64,000 nucleotides of DNA. Source: Microlunatus sp. Gsoil 973. GTDB lineage: Bacteria > Actinomycetota > Actinomycetes > Propionibacteriales > Propionibacteriaceae. Location of the stretch: the NCBI RefSeq assembly GCF_009707365.1, contig NZ_CP046122.1:1364001-1428000 (forward strand), written 5' to 3'. Below the pieces are notes generated by a model, which worked only from the letters and a program-made list of their open reading frames with translations, was not told where the DNA came from and did not search any database. This document shows, one piece after another, positions 16,757 through 26,492 of this stretch. How positions within the stretch are numbered: the first letter of the stretch is position 1; every line of letters begins with the position of its first letter. A program made the position numbers and the translations under genes.

Positions 16757-18943
16757 TCACACCGATGTCGGGAATCTTTCCCAAACCCGATGTTCCGGCA
16801 GCACGCCGAGCACCGTCTCGAACGTCCGTTCCGCCGAGGCGCCGGTGATGATTCCGGTGCCGGTCTGGTAACCGGCCTTCGTCAGAGCCTCGTTACCGGC
16901 GGCCCAGGACCCGATCGGTTTGGCCTGCCGGAAGCATTCCTCGATCAACAGCACCACCCGGGGATCAAGATCATCCACGTCGGCAGCGCCGGCCTTGCCG
17001 TCTCGAGACGCCAACGCGTCAGGTGCCGGTGACGGGCAGCCGCCGAGCAGGACGGCGTCGAACTCGACCGAGCGTGCTGTGGCGAACGTCCGTTGCACGG
17101 GAACGTCACCGATCATGCCGCCGTGTGCCGCGATGATGAGCGGCACCAAACCCGCCCCGTCGATCGTAGTGCGCAAGGCGGCGAGTTCGGACGCGTCGGC
17201 GTCCTGATCGACGACGATGCCGATCATCCGACCGTCGACCGGCCATTTCTTCCCGACCTGTGACAAGGCAGGGCTCGGCTCGACATCGAGGAGTTCGATC
17301 GTCGGATCGGGAGCGGGCAGACCGAGTCCCGCAGCGACCTCCGAGCACAGCACCGGGTCGATATTGGCCAACGCAAGCAGTTGCCGTTCCTTGATCGACT
17401 GCTCGTAGACCTTGCCCAGTTCGAAGGTGTAGGCACGGATGATGTGTTCCTTCTCGACCGGACTCATGCTCAGCCAGAACAGCCGGACCTGGCTGAAATG
17501 ATCATCGTAGGATGCAGCCTGCCCGCGTACCTTGGTTGCTCCGGTAGCTATCCCCACCGGAGCATCGATGAATGCATGGTCATCGGCTCCGGCGAAGAAC
17601 GGACAGCTGCCGTCAAGCGAGTTGGGCTTGTACGGAGCCGCACCACCGTGCACAGCATCCTGGTGGAAGCCGTCACGCAACATGTCGTTGACCGGAGCGT
17701 GCGGCCGGTTGATCGGAATCTGCCCGAAGTTCGGCCCGCCCAGCCTGGTGATCTGGGTGTCGATGTAGGAGAACAATCGTGCCTGCAACAGAGGATCGTC
17801 GGTGACATCGATACCGGGTGGCAGGTGTCCGGGATGGAAGGCCACCTGCTCGGTCTCGGCGAAGAAGTTCGTCGGATTGCGATTCAGTGTCAACAAGCCG
17901 ATCGCCTGCACCGGCGCGAGCTCCTCCGGAACGATCTTGGTCGGATCAAGCAGGTCGATCCCCTGGAACATCTGGTCCGGCGTGTCGGGAAACACCTGTA
18001 CGCCCAGTTCCCATTGCGGGAACGCGCCGGCCTCGATCGCGTCCGCAAGATCGCGACGATGGAAGTCCGGGTCCAGACCGCCGATCAGCTGGGCCTCCTC
18101 CCAGGTCAGCGAATGCACTCCGAGCTTGGGCTTCCAGTGGAACTTGACCAGCGTCGCCGCGCCGGTGGAGTTGATCATCCGGAAGGTGTGGACCCCGAAG
18201 CCCTCCATCATCCGGTAGGAGCGCGGTATCCCTCGATCCGACATGTTCCACATGGTGTGGTGCTGGCCCTCGGTGTGCAGGGACACGAAGTCCCAGAACG
18301 TGTCGTGGGCGCTCTGTGCCTGGGGAATCTCCCGATCGGGATGGGGCTTGCCGGCGTGGATGGCGTCCGGGAACTTGATCCCGTCCTGGATGAAGAACAC
18401 CGGGATGTTGTTGCCGACGAGATCGAAGGTGCCCTCATCGGTGTAGAACTTGGTCGCGAAACCGCGGGTGTCGCGTACTGTGTCGGCCGATCCCCGGGAA
18501 CCGAGCACGGTGGAGAACCGAGTGAAGACCGGCGTCTGCTTGCCTTTCGCCAGGAAGCCCGCAACGGTGATGTGGTCGGCGGTCCCATAGCCCTCGAACA
18601 CGCCGTGAGCTGCCGCGCCACGGGCGTGCACCACCCGTTCAGGGATGCGTTCATGATCGAAATGGGTGATCTTCTCGCGGAGATGGTGGTCCTGCAGCAG
18701 GGTCGGTCCGCGGACTCCGGCTTTCAGCGAGTGTTCGCTATCCCGAAGCCGGGCCCCCTGCGAGGTGGTCAGGAAGGCACCCTGCTGGCTGTTCGCCTCC
18801 GTCGGAGCGCCGGTATCCGTTCCCGTCGGTGTCCTGACGTCGGGGGCCGACTGGTCAGGCTTGGGCGGCAACGGCTTCCGCGGATCGGTGGGTTCGGCAA
18901 CCGGGGGAGTTGCACTGCTGGGTGCGCCGGGAGTTGGTCGCAT
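16757..18943 (-). CDS. katE: Large-subunit monofunctional catalase (KatE/HPII type)
   Basis: The 728-residue protein is a clade-2 catalase with all landmarks. Distal His106 lies in RVVHARGAAAHG, the active-site Asn in DLVGNN (about 179), and the proximal heme-ligand Tyr393 in LFSYIDTQ. A C-terminal class-I glutamine-amidotransferase-like (DJ-1/PfpI) domain spans about 570-728, as in E. coli HPII. It dismutates hydrogen peroxide in the cytosol. The N-terminal 45 residues are Pro-rich and disordered. The start ATG has a perfect GGAGG 6 nt upstream. The acidic small-protein gene starts further upstream on the same strand (19279) and may be co-expressed in stress. Confidence 0.95.
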   Translation of the reverse strand: MRPTPGAPSSATPPVAEPTDPRKPLPPKPDQSAPDVRTPTGTDTGAPTEANSQQGAFLTTSQGARLRDSEHSLKAGVRGPTLLQDHHLREKITHFDHERIPERVVHARGAAAHGVFEGYGTADHITVAGFLAKGKQTPVFTRFSTVLGSRGSADTVRDTRGFATKFYTDEGTFDLVGNNIPVFFIQDGIKFPDAIHAGKPHPDREIPQAQSAHDTFWDFVSLHTEGQHHTMWNMSDRGIPRSYRMMEGFGVHTFRMINSTGAATLVKFHWKPKLGVHSLTWEEAQLIGGLDPDFHRRDLADAIEAGAFPQWELGVQVFPDTPDQMFQGIDLLDPTKIVPEELAPVQAIGLLTLNRNPTNFFAETEQVAFHPGHLPPGIDVTDDPLLQARLFSYIDTQITRLGGPNFGQIPINRPHAPVNDMLRDGFHQDAVHGGAAPYKPNSLDGSCPFFAGADDHAFIDAPVGIATGATKVRGQAASYDDHFSQVRLFWLSMSPVEKEHIIRAYTFELGKVYEQSIKERQLLALANIDPVLCSEVAAGLGLPAPDPTIELLDVEPSPALSQVGKKWPVDGRMIGIVVDQDADASELAALRTTIDGAGLVPLIIAAHGGMIGDVPVQRTFATARSVEFDAVLLGGCPSPAPDALASRDGKAGAADVDDLDPRVVLLIEECFRQAKPIGSWAAGNEALTKAGYQTGTGIITGASAERTFETVLGVLPEHRVWERFPTSV

Positions 18944-19054
18944 GGAGGTCCTCCACTGGGTCAGATCCGGTCAGAGATCAGATCCGTACCCAATGGACGG
19001 CCCTGTCACCCGGCCCGCGGCTGTGGCTTCCGCGCAGTGGGCACTGCGCGAGCC

Positions 19055-19279
19055 CTAGCCTGGCTGGTCGTAATCCTCGTCGTCGACCGGTACGGCGATG
19101 GCCTGCTCGAGCTGGTCGGCCTCGTCCGCGTTCAGAGGATCGATCTCGAGATCGTCGTCGATCGCGGAACCCGCCTGGTCATCGTCGTCAGGGTCGACAC
19201 CGAACCCCGGGCCGGCGTCCCGCTCCTGTTCGGCGCGGTCCGCCTCGGGGATGTCGTCTCGCGGGTCGTCGGCAGCCAT
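19055..19279 (-). CDS. Small acidic protein of unknown function
   Basis: A 74-residue, very Asp/Glu-rich protein with no hydrophobic core and presumably disordered. The ATG at 19279 has a strong AAGGAG Shine-Dalgarno, which supports it as a real gene despite the low-complexity sequence. It lies 111 bp upstream of katE on the same strand, suggesting a joint stress transcript. I do not recognise a family; short acidic proteins next to catalases are common in actinobacteria but uncharacterised. Confidence 0.65.
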   Translation of the reverse strand: MAADDPRDDIPEADRAEQERDAGPGFGVDPDDDDQAGSAIDDDLEIDPLNADEADQLEQAIAVPVDDEDYDQPG

Positions 19280-19340
19280 CTGGGTCGTCTCCTTCCACCA
19301 CGGAACGTCAGTCCAGGGCTTCTGTCGGTGTTCTTCGAGC

Positions 19341-20018
19341 CTATCCGGAGGAGGACTTATCCAGTCCGCGGTCGATCAATCCGACAAGAGGGCTCCACCA
19401 GGAAACATACCCAGGGTCCAGTTCCGTCCGCCAGGTCGCGTACACCTCGACAGCCCGTTCGACGATGTTCGGCCGCGGCGAGACGGTCAACGGCACGGCG
19501 GCCAGACTCATCACCAGCTCCGCGTAGCGGTCCCGGGCGCCGCCCGTGCGATGCACCGTCGTGCCGAGATCCCGATCCCGCAACTGCATCGCGACGACCA
19601 GGCACGCGCGTAGCAACTCCAGTGTGAGATGGCCACCGATCAACCGATCGCCCCGGCCGAGCTTGGCGGCCGCCATCGCGGCCAAGAAGCGGACGTCATT
19701 GTCCGGCGCCGCCGACAGTCCCTGGATCCGGCCCGCGCCGGTGATCGAAACGTCGATCCGACGCCCGTCAGTCAGCACCGTCCGACACACCTCGGCGGTG
19801 TCAGCGCGTACATCTTCGTACGCCCACGGCGCGTCACCGAACAGCGCGACGGCCGGGATCGGCTCATCGGTGGTCAATCGCAGATCAAGATCACTCCAGC
19901 CGTCGAGTCGGTCCTGCTGTCCGAAGGAGCCGTGCGGATCGGCGTCCACCCCAGGTAGGGCAGCAGCGATCCGCTGGAACTCCGCGTGCTGCCACTCGGT
20001 ATTGGTGCCCATGGCCAT
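19341..20018 (-). CDS. Nucleotidyltransferase-fold protein (aminoglycoside/lincosamide adenylyltransferase-like)
   Basis: The 225-residue protein has the polymerase-beta-type nucleotidyltransferase signature GSFGQQDRLDGWSDLDLRL (residues about 30-48), that is GS-x-DxD. A further conserved Asp occurs in RRIDVSITG. A helical C-terminal half resembles AadK/LinB-like enzymes. It could adenylylate an aminoglycoside, a lincosamide or another small acceptor; which one cannot be told. It is divergent from the DinB-like gene 51 bp away. ATG at 20012 is a close alternative start. Confidence 0.75.
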   Translation of the reverse strand: MAMGTNTEWQHAEFQRIAAALPGVDADPHGSFGQQDRLDGWSDLDLRLTTDEPIPAVALFGDAPWAYEDVRADTAEVCRTVLTDGRRIDVSITGAGRIQGLSAAPDNDVRFLAAMAAAKLGRGDRLIGGHLTLELLRACLVVAMQLRDRDLGTTVHRTGGARDRYAELVMSLAAVPLTVSPRPNIVERAVEVYATWRTELDPGYVSWWSPLVGLIDRGLDKSSSG

Positions 20019-20069
20019 CGATCATCGCAGGGACTGGACCTTGATCGGCGGCGGTGACAAGCTCGGTGT

Positions 20070-20840
20070 GTGGCCGAGTTCACCGACGATGACCTGGCCG
20101 GGGCCGAGTTCACCGACGTCCGTCTGACCGATGCACGGTTCCGCTCGGTGGATCTGAGCGGGTCGCGCTTCCGGCTGGTTGATCTGAGCGGCGTGACGAT
20201 GCGTGCCGTCGATCTGCACAACGTCACCATCGACGGCTGGGCAGAGAACCTCGTCATCAACGGAGTGGACGTCGGGCCGCTGATCGAGGCCGAATTGGAT
20301 CGTCGCCACCCGGAGCGGTTGAAGCTGCGGCCGACCGATCCCCGAGGCTTCGGTGAGGCGTGGGAACTGATCTCCGGTCTGTGGGCGTCGACGGTGGACC
20401 GGGCGCGCCGGCTGCCGCCGGAACTGCTCAACGAGTCGGTCGACGAGGAGTGGAGTTTCATCCAGACCCTGCGACATCTGGTGTTCGCCACCGACGCCTG
20501 GATACTGCGTACCGTCCTGGGCGACCCGTCGCCCTGGGACGCACTGGATCTGCCGCACGACCAGATGCCGAACACGCCTGGTGTGCCGCGGAATCTCCTG
20601 GTTCGCCCGGCCCTGGACGAGATCCTCGAACTGCGCGTCGATCGCCAGTCCGTCGTCCGGCGGGTGATCGATGAGTTGACCGAGGAGAAGCTGTCCGCCA
20701 TGACCACACCGGTCGAAGCGCCGGGCTATCCGGAGTCGCAGAGCTATTCCGTACGCGGGTGCCTGCTCGGCGTCATCGACGAGGAGTGGTCGCATCGGCA
20801 ATACGCCGAACGTGATCTTGCCGTGCTCGAGTCGCGGTGA
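20070..20840 (+). CDS. Pentapeptide-repeat plus DinB-like four-helix protein
   Basis: A 256-residue protein. Residues 1-55 are pentapeptide repeats (AEFTDVRLTDARFRSVDLSG). The rest is a DinB/YfiT-like four-helix bundle with His residues spaced for metal binding (LRHLVFATDAW near 135, EEWSHRQYAERD near 240). This two-part architecture is a known actinobacterial DinB-family type. Metal- and mycothiol-dependent transferase activity is possible but not shown. GTG start. Confidence 0.8.
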   Translation: MAEFTDDDLAGAEFTDVRLTDARFRSVDLSGSRFRLVDLSGVTMRAVDLHNVTIDGWAENLVINGVDVGPLIEAELDRRHPERLKLRPTDPRGFGEAWELISGLWASTVDRARRLPPELLNESVDEEWSFIQTLRHLVFATDAWILRTVLGDPSPWDALDLPHDQMPNTPGVPRNLLVRPALDEILELRVDRQSVVRRVIDELTEEKLSAMTTPVEAPGYPESQSYSVRGCLLGVIDEEWSHRQYAERDLAVLESR

Positions 20841-20909
20841 TCACCGTCTGTGTTGCTGATCGGTGCCGATACAGCCAGGACACGACCAACGTGTGGCACC
20901 ATCGGTGAT

Positions 20910-21359
<450 letters not shown>

Positions 21360-21364
21360 TCGCC

Positions 21365-21775
21365 ATGGACCTCACCATTCACTCAAGTTTCCTGCCGCTC
21401 GATGACCCGGAGGCGTCGCTGGCCTTCTACCGGGACGTGCTCGGCTTCGAAGTACGGCTTGACGTCGGCCAGGGCGCGTACCGGTGGATCACCGTCGGCC
21501 CGCCCGACCAGCCTGACACCGCGGTCGTGCTCTGGCCACCGAACGCCAATCCCGGCGCCACCGACGAAGAGAAGAAGACCATCGCCGAGATGATGGCCAA
21601 GGGAACGTTCGGAACCCTGCTGTTGGCCAGCAAGGACGTCGACGCGTCGTTCGCCGAGATCGCGGGCAAGGACGCCGAGGTCGTCCAGGAGCCGACCGAC
21701 CAGCCGTATGGCGTTCGTGACTGCGCCTTTCGCGACCCTGCCGGCAACATGATCCGGATCCAGCAGCGCAGCTGA
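21365..21775 (+). CDS. VOC-family (glyoxalase/bleomycin-resistance fold) protein
   Basis: The 136-residue protein has two beta-alpha-beta-beta-beta modules: LPLDDPEASLAFYRDVLGFE at the N-terminus and YGVRDCAFRDPAGNMIRI at the C-terminus. The latter contains the typical metal-side Asp-Pro-Gly-Asn turn. It may bind a small molecule or metal; the substrate is unknown. It follows an AraC regulator and has its own leaderless promoter. Confidence 0.88.
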   Translation: MDLTIHSSFLPLDDPEASLAFYRDVLGFEVRLDVGQGAYRWITVGPPDQPDTAVVLWPPNANPGATDEEKKTIAEMMAKGTFGTLLLASKDVDASFAEIAGKDAEVVQEPTDQPYGVRDCAFRDPAGNMIRIQQRS

Positions 21776-21803
21776 CGCGCCGCGTCGACACACGCGACGA
21801 TCC

Positions 21804-23105
21804 ATGGAGGACCCAGCACCCGAGACGCCGCCGAGCCTGTCGTACGGGCAGGCGTTGGCGGACCGTCGGGTGTTCGGTCTGATCCTGGGGGACCTGCTGG
21901 CGACCGTCGGTACCGGCATGCTGATCGTTGCCATGCCGGTACAGACACTCGCCATCCACGGCAGGGTCGCCAAGCCGATAGCCATCGGACTGGTCGAGAC
22001 CGCGCCGTACGCCCTGGCGGCGGTGCTCGCCCTGGCGATCGGTGTTGGCCGACTGCGAATACTGCCGAGGACGGTACTGATCGCCGACTCGGTCTCCCGC
22101 TCGGTCGTCCTCGGCGTCCTGGGTCTACTGGCCGTCACCCACCGGCTCAGCCTGGTTGTGCTGATCATCGGCCTGCTGCTCGGCTCGGTCTTCCGGATCG
22201 CCGGATCGAGCAGCCGACGGCTGCTCGCCACGGCTATCGCCGGCGATCGCGGACGGTACGCGGTCAACGGCCTGCTCGGCCTGAACGTGACGATCGCGCT
22301 CTACATCCTCGGCCCGGTCATCGGCGGGGTCATCGTCGCCGTCACAAGTCCAGGCGTCGCGTTGTTCTGCGATGCCGCCGGTGCCCTGTTGCTCCTGGCT
22401 GCCGTCCTGGCCACCACCCGACGCGCGGTTGTGGCAGAGCCGCGGTCCCGGGCCGGCCGCGAATCCGGCTTGCGGATCCTGCGCCGCCGTCCGGTTGCCG
22501 CCCGCCTGCTGGTGGTCGAGTTCTTCTTCAACTTCTTCTACATGCCGGTCGAGATCGCACTACCGTTGCTCGTCCGCGGTCGGCTGCACGCCGACGCCTC
22601 CGCACTCGGCGCAATGTGGGGAGCGCTGGGTGTCGGGGCGTTCCTCGGCGCGGCGCTCGTCGACCGGCTGCGCCGGCTGCCGCAGCGCCATTTGCTGATC
22701 GCGATCATCGGGCTCTGGGCTGCGTGCCCGATCGCGCTGGCCCTCGTCACCACGCTGCCCGCTGCAATGATCGTTTTCGCCCTGGGTGGACTGGTGTACG
22801 CGCCGTTCACCCCGGTGGCCTACAGCTTCCTGCAATCCGGCCTCAGGGACGACGAACAACAACAGGTGGTCACGCTCTGGACGACAGGTTCCACCGTGGC
22901 GGCGCCGTTGGGACTGCTCGTCGGAGGCCCGCTCATCCTCTTCGCCGGTACGTCCGGGGGACTCGTGCTGTCCGGTGTGCTGACCGCGTTGCTGGTGCCG
23001 ATCGCCGCCTACGCAGTGCTGCGGCGACGCGAACCCGCAGTGGTTGATCCGGCTGATCACCAAGTGATCAGGAATCGAGAAGCAGGCACGCCGGGGCGCC
23101 CATAG
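21804..23105 (+). CDS. MFS transporter
   Basis: A 433-residue protein with about twelve transmembrane helices and the central MFS cytoplasmic loop. The closest look is to MFS drug/antibiotic efflux proteins of the TetV/EntS-like group in actinobacteria. It lies between two VOC genes (29 bp after the first, 10 bp before the second), which supports a common detoxification or export role. Substrate unknown. No good Shine-Dalgarno is visible before ATG 21804. Confidence 0.88.
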   Translation: MEDPAPETPPSLSYGQALADRRVFGLILGDLLATVGTGMLIVAMPVQTLAIHGRVAKPIAIGLVETAPYALAAVLALAIGVGRLRILPRTVLIADSVSRSVVLGVLGLLAVTHRLSLVVLIIGLLLGSVFRIAGSSSRRLLATAIAGDRGRYAVNGLLGLNVTIALYILGPVIGGVIVAVTSPGVALFCDAAGALLLLAAVLATTRRAVVAEPRSRAGRESGLRILRRRPVAARLLVVEFFFNFFYMPVEIALPLLVRGRLHADASALGAMWGALGVGAFLGAALVDRLRRLPQRHLLIAIIGLWAACPIALALVTTLPAAMIVFALGGLVYAPFTPVAYSFLQSGLRDDEQQQVVTLWTTGSTVAAPLGLLVGGPLILFAGTSGGLVLSGVLTALLVPIAAYAVLRRREPAVVDPADHQVIRNREAGTPGRP

Positions 23106-23108
23106 CGT
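23103..23108 (+). promoter_or_regulatory. -10 element of leaderless VOC transcript
   Basis: TAGCGT lies exactly 7 nt before ATG 23116 and straddles the stop of the MFS gene. It decides the start against GTG 23107. Confidence 0.5.
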
Positions 23109-23115
23109 GGTGGAC

Positions 23116-23766
23116 ATGGACACAACAACGACCACCACACCGGCGATCACCTCGATCTCGCTCGAGGTCGACGACGTCAACGAGGCCGCGGCCTTCTACG
23201 CAGCACTCGATCTGGAAGCTCAGCTGAAAGATCAACTGCGACTGCGCCCGGCCGCCGCGCCATCGTCAGGGTTCCGCGGATTCACCCTTTCACTGATTGC
23301 CGACCAGCCATCGGCCGTGGACCAGGTCACCCGTTCTGCGATCACCGCCGGAGCGACCATGATCAAGCCCGTCACCAAGTCGTTCTGGGGTTACGGCGGT
23401 GTCTTCCGGTCACCTGACGGAACCTTGTGGAAGGTGGCGACCTCCACCAAGAAGGACGCACCGGGCAAGCCGGGGCGCATCGACGAACTGGTGATCCTGC
23501 TCGGTGTCTGCGACATGGCGGCCACCAGGGATCTGTACCTGTCCCGCGGCCTGGCCGTGGCAAAGAGCTTCGGCCGCAAATATGTCGAATTCGCGAGCCG
23601 GCCGGGCACCGTCAAGCTGGCCCTCTACGGCCGCCGCGCGCTGGCCAAGGACGCCGGCGTCCCACCCGAGGGCGAAGGCTCGCACCGCCTGATCATCAAC
23701 AGCACGGCCGATCCGTTCACCGATCCGGACGGCTTTGCCTGGGGCCGTCCGGCCGAGCCCCGCTGA
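23116..23766 (+). CDS. Two-domain VOC-family protein
   Basis: A 216-residue VOC protein with two modules. The first contains ISLEVDDVNEAAAFYAAL and ends with FRSPDGTLWKV. The second contains GVCDMAATRDLYLSRGLAV. It probably forms one pseudo-symmetric binding site. ATG 23116 is chosen from the leaderless -10 7 nt upstream. It is followed 8 bp later by a truncated AraC gene, so the region carries two VOC genes next to AraC genes, probably an old duplication. Confidence 0.82.
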   Translation: MDTTTTTTPAITSISLEVDDVNEAAAFYAALDLEAQLKDQLRLRPAAAPSSGFRGFTLSLIADQPSAVDQVTRSAITAGATMIKPVTKSFWGYGGVFRSPDGTLWKVATSTKKDAPGKPGRIDELVILLGVCDMAATRDLYLSRGLAVAKSFGRKYVEFASRPGTVKLALYGRRALAKDAGVPPEGEGSHRLIINSTADPFTDPDGFAWGRPAEPR

Positions 23767-23774
23767 GATCGCCG

Positions 23775-24062
23775 ATGTGCTACCCGGGTCTCATCGAAAC
23801 ACTGGCCGCCGCGCCGACCACGAGCGTCGTAGCCAATGACGAGTATCTGCTGCTGCGCAGGGTTCGCGACCGCATCGCTCGGGAGCCCGGCACGGCGCTG
23901 GACATCGAGAGAATCGCTCACAGTGTCGGCCTCGCGCCGCGGACGCTGAGTCGACGCTTCGAAATCGCGTACGGTAGATCGCCGTACCACTATCTCGTCG
24001 CTCTGCGCGGCGATCCGTACCACTCGCCGTACACCGCAGGTCTCACCGGAGGGGGAGCTTGA
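23775..24062 (+). pseudogene. Truncated AraC-type regulator (first HTH only)
   Basis: A 95-residue ORF similar to the AraC regulator at 20910-21359 through LRRVRDRIAREPG, the first HTH (DIERIAHSVGLAPRTLSRRF) and SPYHYLVALR. It then departs into unrelated residues and stops, so the second HTH is missing. A full AraC domain needs both HTH units. It is therefore probably a remnant of a duplicated AraC/VOC pair, its 3' part lost when the UvrA-like gene became its neighbour. A short functional DNA-binding peptide cannot be excluded. Confidence 0.7.
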
Positions 24063-24064
24063 CC

Positions 24065-26464
24065 ATGGCCAGCAAGGGTGCCACCAGAACCGCGAACACC
24101 ACGATGACGAAACGGCACCCGGCGGACAGCCACGATCAGATCCGGGTCGTCGGTGCCCGGGAGAACAACCTCAAGGACATCACCATCGATCTGCCCAAGC
24201 GCAGGCTGACCGTGTTCACCGGGGTCTCCGGATCGGGCAAGAGTTCTCTGGTCTTCGGCACCATCGCCGCGGAGTCCCAGCGGATGATCAACGAGACCTA
24301 CAGCGCCTTCATCCAGGGCTTCATGCCGACATTGAACCGGCCGGACGTCGACGTCCTGGACGGTCTCACGACGGCGATCATCGTCGACCAGGAACGTATG
24401 GGTTCCGATCCGCGATCGACCGTCGGAACGGCGACCGACACCGGTGCGATGTTGCGCATCCTGTTCAGCCGGCTCGGCGAGCCGCACATCGGTGCTCCAC
24501 AGGCCTTCTCCTTCAACGTCGCCTCGATCAGTGGCGCCGGCGCGGTCAACATCACCAAGGGCGGCCAGACGCTGCGGGAGCGGCGCAGCTTCAGCATCCT
24601 CGGCGGGATGTGCCCACGCTGCGAGGGGCGCGGAGCGGTGACCGACTTCGACCTGCAGGCACTCTATGACGATTCGAAGTCGTTGAACGAAGGCGCCCTC
24701 ACGGTCCCCGGCTACAGCATGGACGGCTGGTACGGCCGGATCTTCAGTGGCTCAGGGTTCTTCGCCATGGACAAGCCGATCCGCAAGTTCACCAAGCGTG
24801 AGCTGAACGACCTGCTCTACAAGGAACCGACCAAGATCAAGGTCGAGGGCATCAACCTGACCTACGAGGGACTGATTCCCAAGATCAAGAAGTCGATGTT
24901 GTCCAAGGACCGGGAGGCGATGCAGCCGCACGTCCGCGCCTTCGTCGACCGCGTGATCACCTTCTCCGTCTGCCCCGAGTGCGACGGCACCCGGCTCAGC
25001 ACGGAGGCCCGCTCCTCCAAGATCAACGGGATCAGCATCGCCGATGCCTGCGCTATGCAGATCACCGATCTGTCCGAGTGGGTGAAGACGTTGGATGAAC
25101 CGTCGGTCGCACCGCTACTGAAGGCGCTCGGCGAGACCCTCGACGCATTCACCGAGATCGGCCTGGGCTACCTGTCGCTGGACCGGCCGGCGGGCACGTT
25201 GTCCGGTGGCGAGGCACAGCGCACCAAGATGATCAAGCACCTCGGATCGTCGCTGACCGATGTCACCTACGTCTTCGACGAGCCCTCCATCGGCCTGCAT
25301 CCGCACGACATCCAGCGGATGAACAGGCTGCTGCGTCAGTTGCGGGACAAGGGCAACACCGTGCTGGTCGTCGAGCACAAACCGGAGATCATCACCATCG
25401 CCGACCATGCCGTCGATCTCGGTCCGGGCGCCGGCAGCAACGGGGGCCAGGTGATGTACCAGGGGAGTGTCGACGGGCTGCGCGCCAGTACGACGATCAC
25501 CGGTCAGCATCTGGATGATCGGGCCAGGTTGAAGGATGCGACCCGGACGCCGTCGGGCGCACTTGAGGTCCGTGGCGCGGACACCAACAACCTGCAGAAG
25601 GTGGACGTCGACATCCCGCTGGGTGTGCTTGCGGTGATCACCGGGGTCGCCGGTTCTGGAAAGAGCTCGTTGATCAACGGTTCGGTGGCCGGCCGGGACG
25701 GCGTTGTGGTCGTCGACCAGACCTCGATCCGTGGCTCCCGACGGAGCAACCCGGCGACCTACACCGGGCTGCTGGACCCGATCCGCAAGGTGTTCGCCAA
25801 GACCAACGGGGTCAAGCCGGCCCTGTTCAGCGCGAACTCCGAAGGCGCCTGCCCCAACTGCAACGGTGCCGGCGTCGTCTACACCGACCTCGGCATCATG
25901 GCAAGTGTGTCGACGACCTGTGAGGTCTGCGAGGGCCGGCGATTCTCCGCGGATGTGCTCGAGTACCGGCTCGCCGGCAAGGACATCAGTGAGGTGCTTG
26001 CCATGGCGGTCGACGACGCGGTGGCGTTCTTCGCCGACGGGGACGCCAAGACACCGGCGGCGCACAAGATCCTGCTTCGGCTGGCCGATGTCGGCCTCGG
26101 GTACCTGACGCTCGGCCAGCCACTGACCACGCTGTCGGGCGGTGAACGGCAGCGGCTGAAGCTGGCAACGCAGATGGGGGAGCCGGGGGACATCTACGTC
26201 CTGGATGAGCCGACCGTCGGTCTGCACCTGGCCGACGTGCAGCAGCTGCTCGGCCTGCTCGACCGCTTGGTCGACTCCGGCAAGTCGGTGATCGTCATCG
26301 AGCACCATCAGGCCGTGATGGCTCACGCCGACTGGATCATCGACCTCGGCCCGGGCGCGGGTCACGACGGTGGCCGGATCGTGTTCGAAGGCGTTCCCGC
26401 CGATCTGGTGGCCGGGCGCAAGACGCTGACCGGTCAGCACCTGGCCGACTACGTGAGCGGCTGA
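24065..26464 (+). CDS. UvrA-like ABC protein (drug-resistance UvrA paralogue)
   Basis: A 799-residue protein with two ABC ATPase modules: Walker A GVSGSGKSS near 57 and GVAGSGKSS near 530, and signatures TLSGGEAQR and TLSGGERQR. CxxC zinc-finger pairs are retained (CPRC, CPEC, CPNC, CEVC). It is shorter than housekeeping UvrA (about 950 residues). Such UvrA-like proteins (for example DrrC) protect producers against DNA-binding drugs or act in uncharacterised repair. GGAGGGGGAG precedes ATG 24065. The neighbouring MFS and VOC genes would suit a detoxification island. Confidence 0.9.
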   Translation: MASKGATRTANTTMTKRHPADSHDQIRVVGARENNLKDITIDLPKRRLTVFTGVSGSGKSSLVFGTIAAESQRMINETYSAFIQGFMPTLNRPDVDVLDGLTTAIIVDQERMGSDPRSTVGTATDTGAMLRILFSRLGEPHIGAPQAFSFNVASISGAGAVNITKGGQTLRERRSFSILGGMCPRCEGRGAVTDFDLQALYDDSKSLNEGALTVPGYSMDGWYGRIFSGSGFFAMDKPIRKFTKRELNDLLYKEPTKIKVEGINLTYEGLIPKIKKSMLSKDREAMQPHVRAFVDRVITFSVCPECDGTRLSTEARSSKINGISIADACAMQITDLSEWVKTLDEPSVAPLLKALGETLDAFTEIGLGYLSLDRPAGTLSGGEAQRTKMIKHLGSSLTDVTYVFDEPSIGLHPHDIQRMNRLLRQLRDKGNTVLVVEHKPEIITIADHAVDLGPGAGSNGGQVMYQGSVDGLRASTTITGQHLDDRARLKDATRTPSGALEVRGADTNNLQKVDVDIPLGVLAVITGVAGSGKSSLINGSVAGRDGVVVVDQTSIRGSRRSNPATYTGLLDPIRKVFAKTNGVKPALFSANSEGACPNCNGAGVVYTDLGIMASVSTTCEVCEGRRFSADVLEYRLAGKDISEVLAMAVDDAVAFFADGDAKTPAAHKILLRLADVGLGYLTLGQPLTTLSGGERQRLKLATQMGEPGDIYVLDEPTVGLHLADVQQLLGLLDRLVDSGKSVIVIEHHQAVMAHADWIIDLGPGAGHDGGRIVFEGVPADLVAGRKTLTGQHLADYVSG

Positions 26465-26492
26465 TCAATCAGGTGCCGCGGGCTCGTGGATG

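Noticed and set aside
17381-19627. 748-codon plus-strand ORF antisense to katE
   Set aside because: Shadow; katE has all catalase landmarks and a perfect ribosome site.
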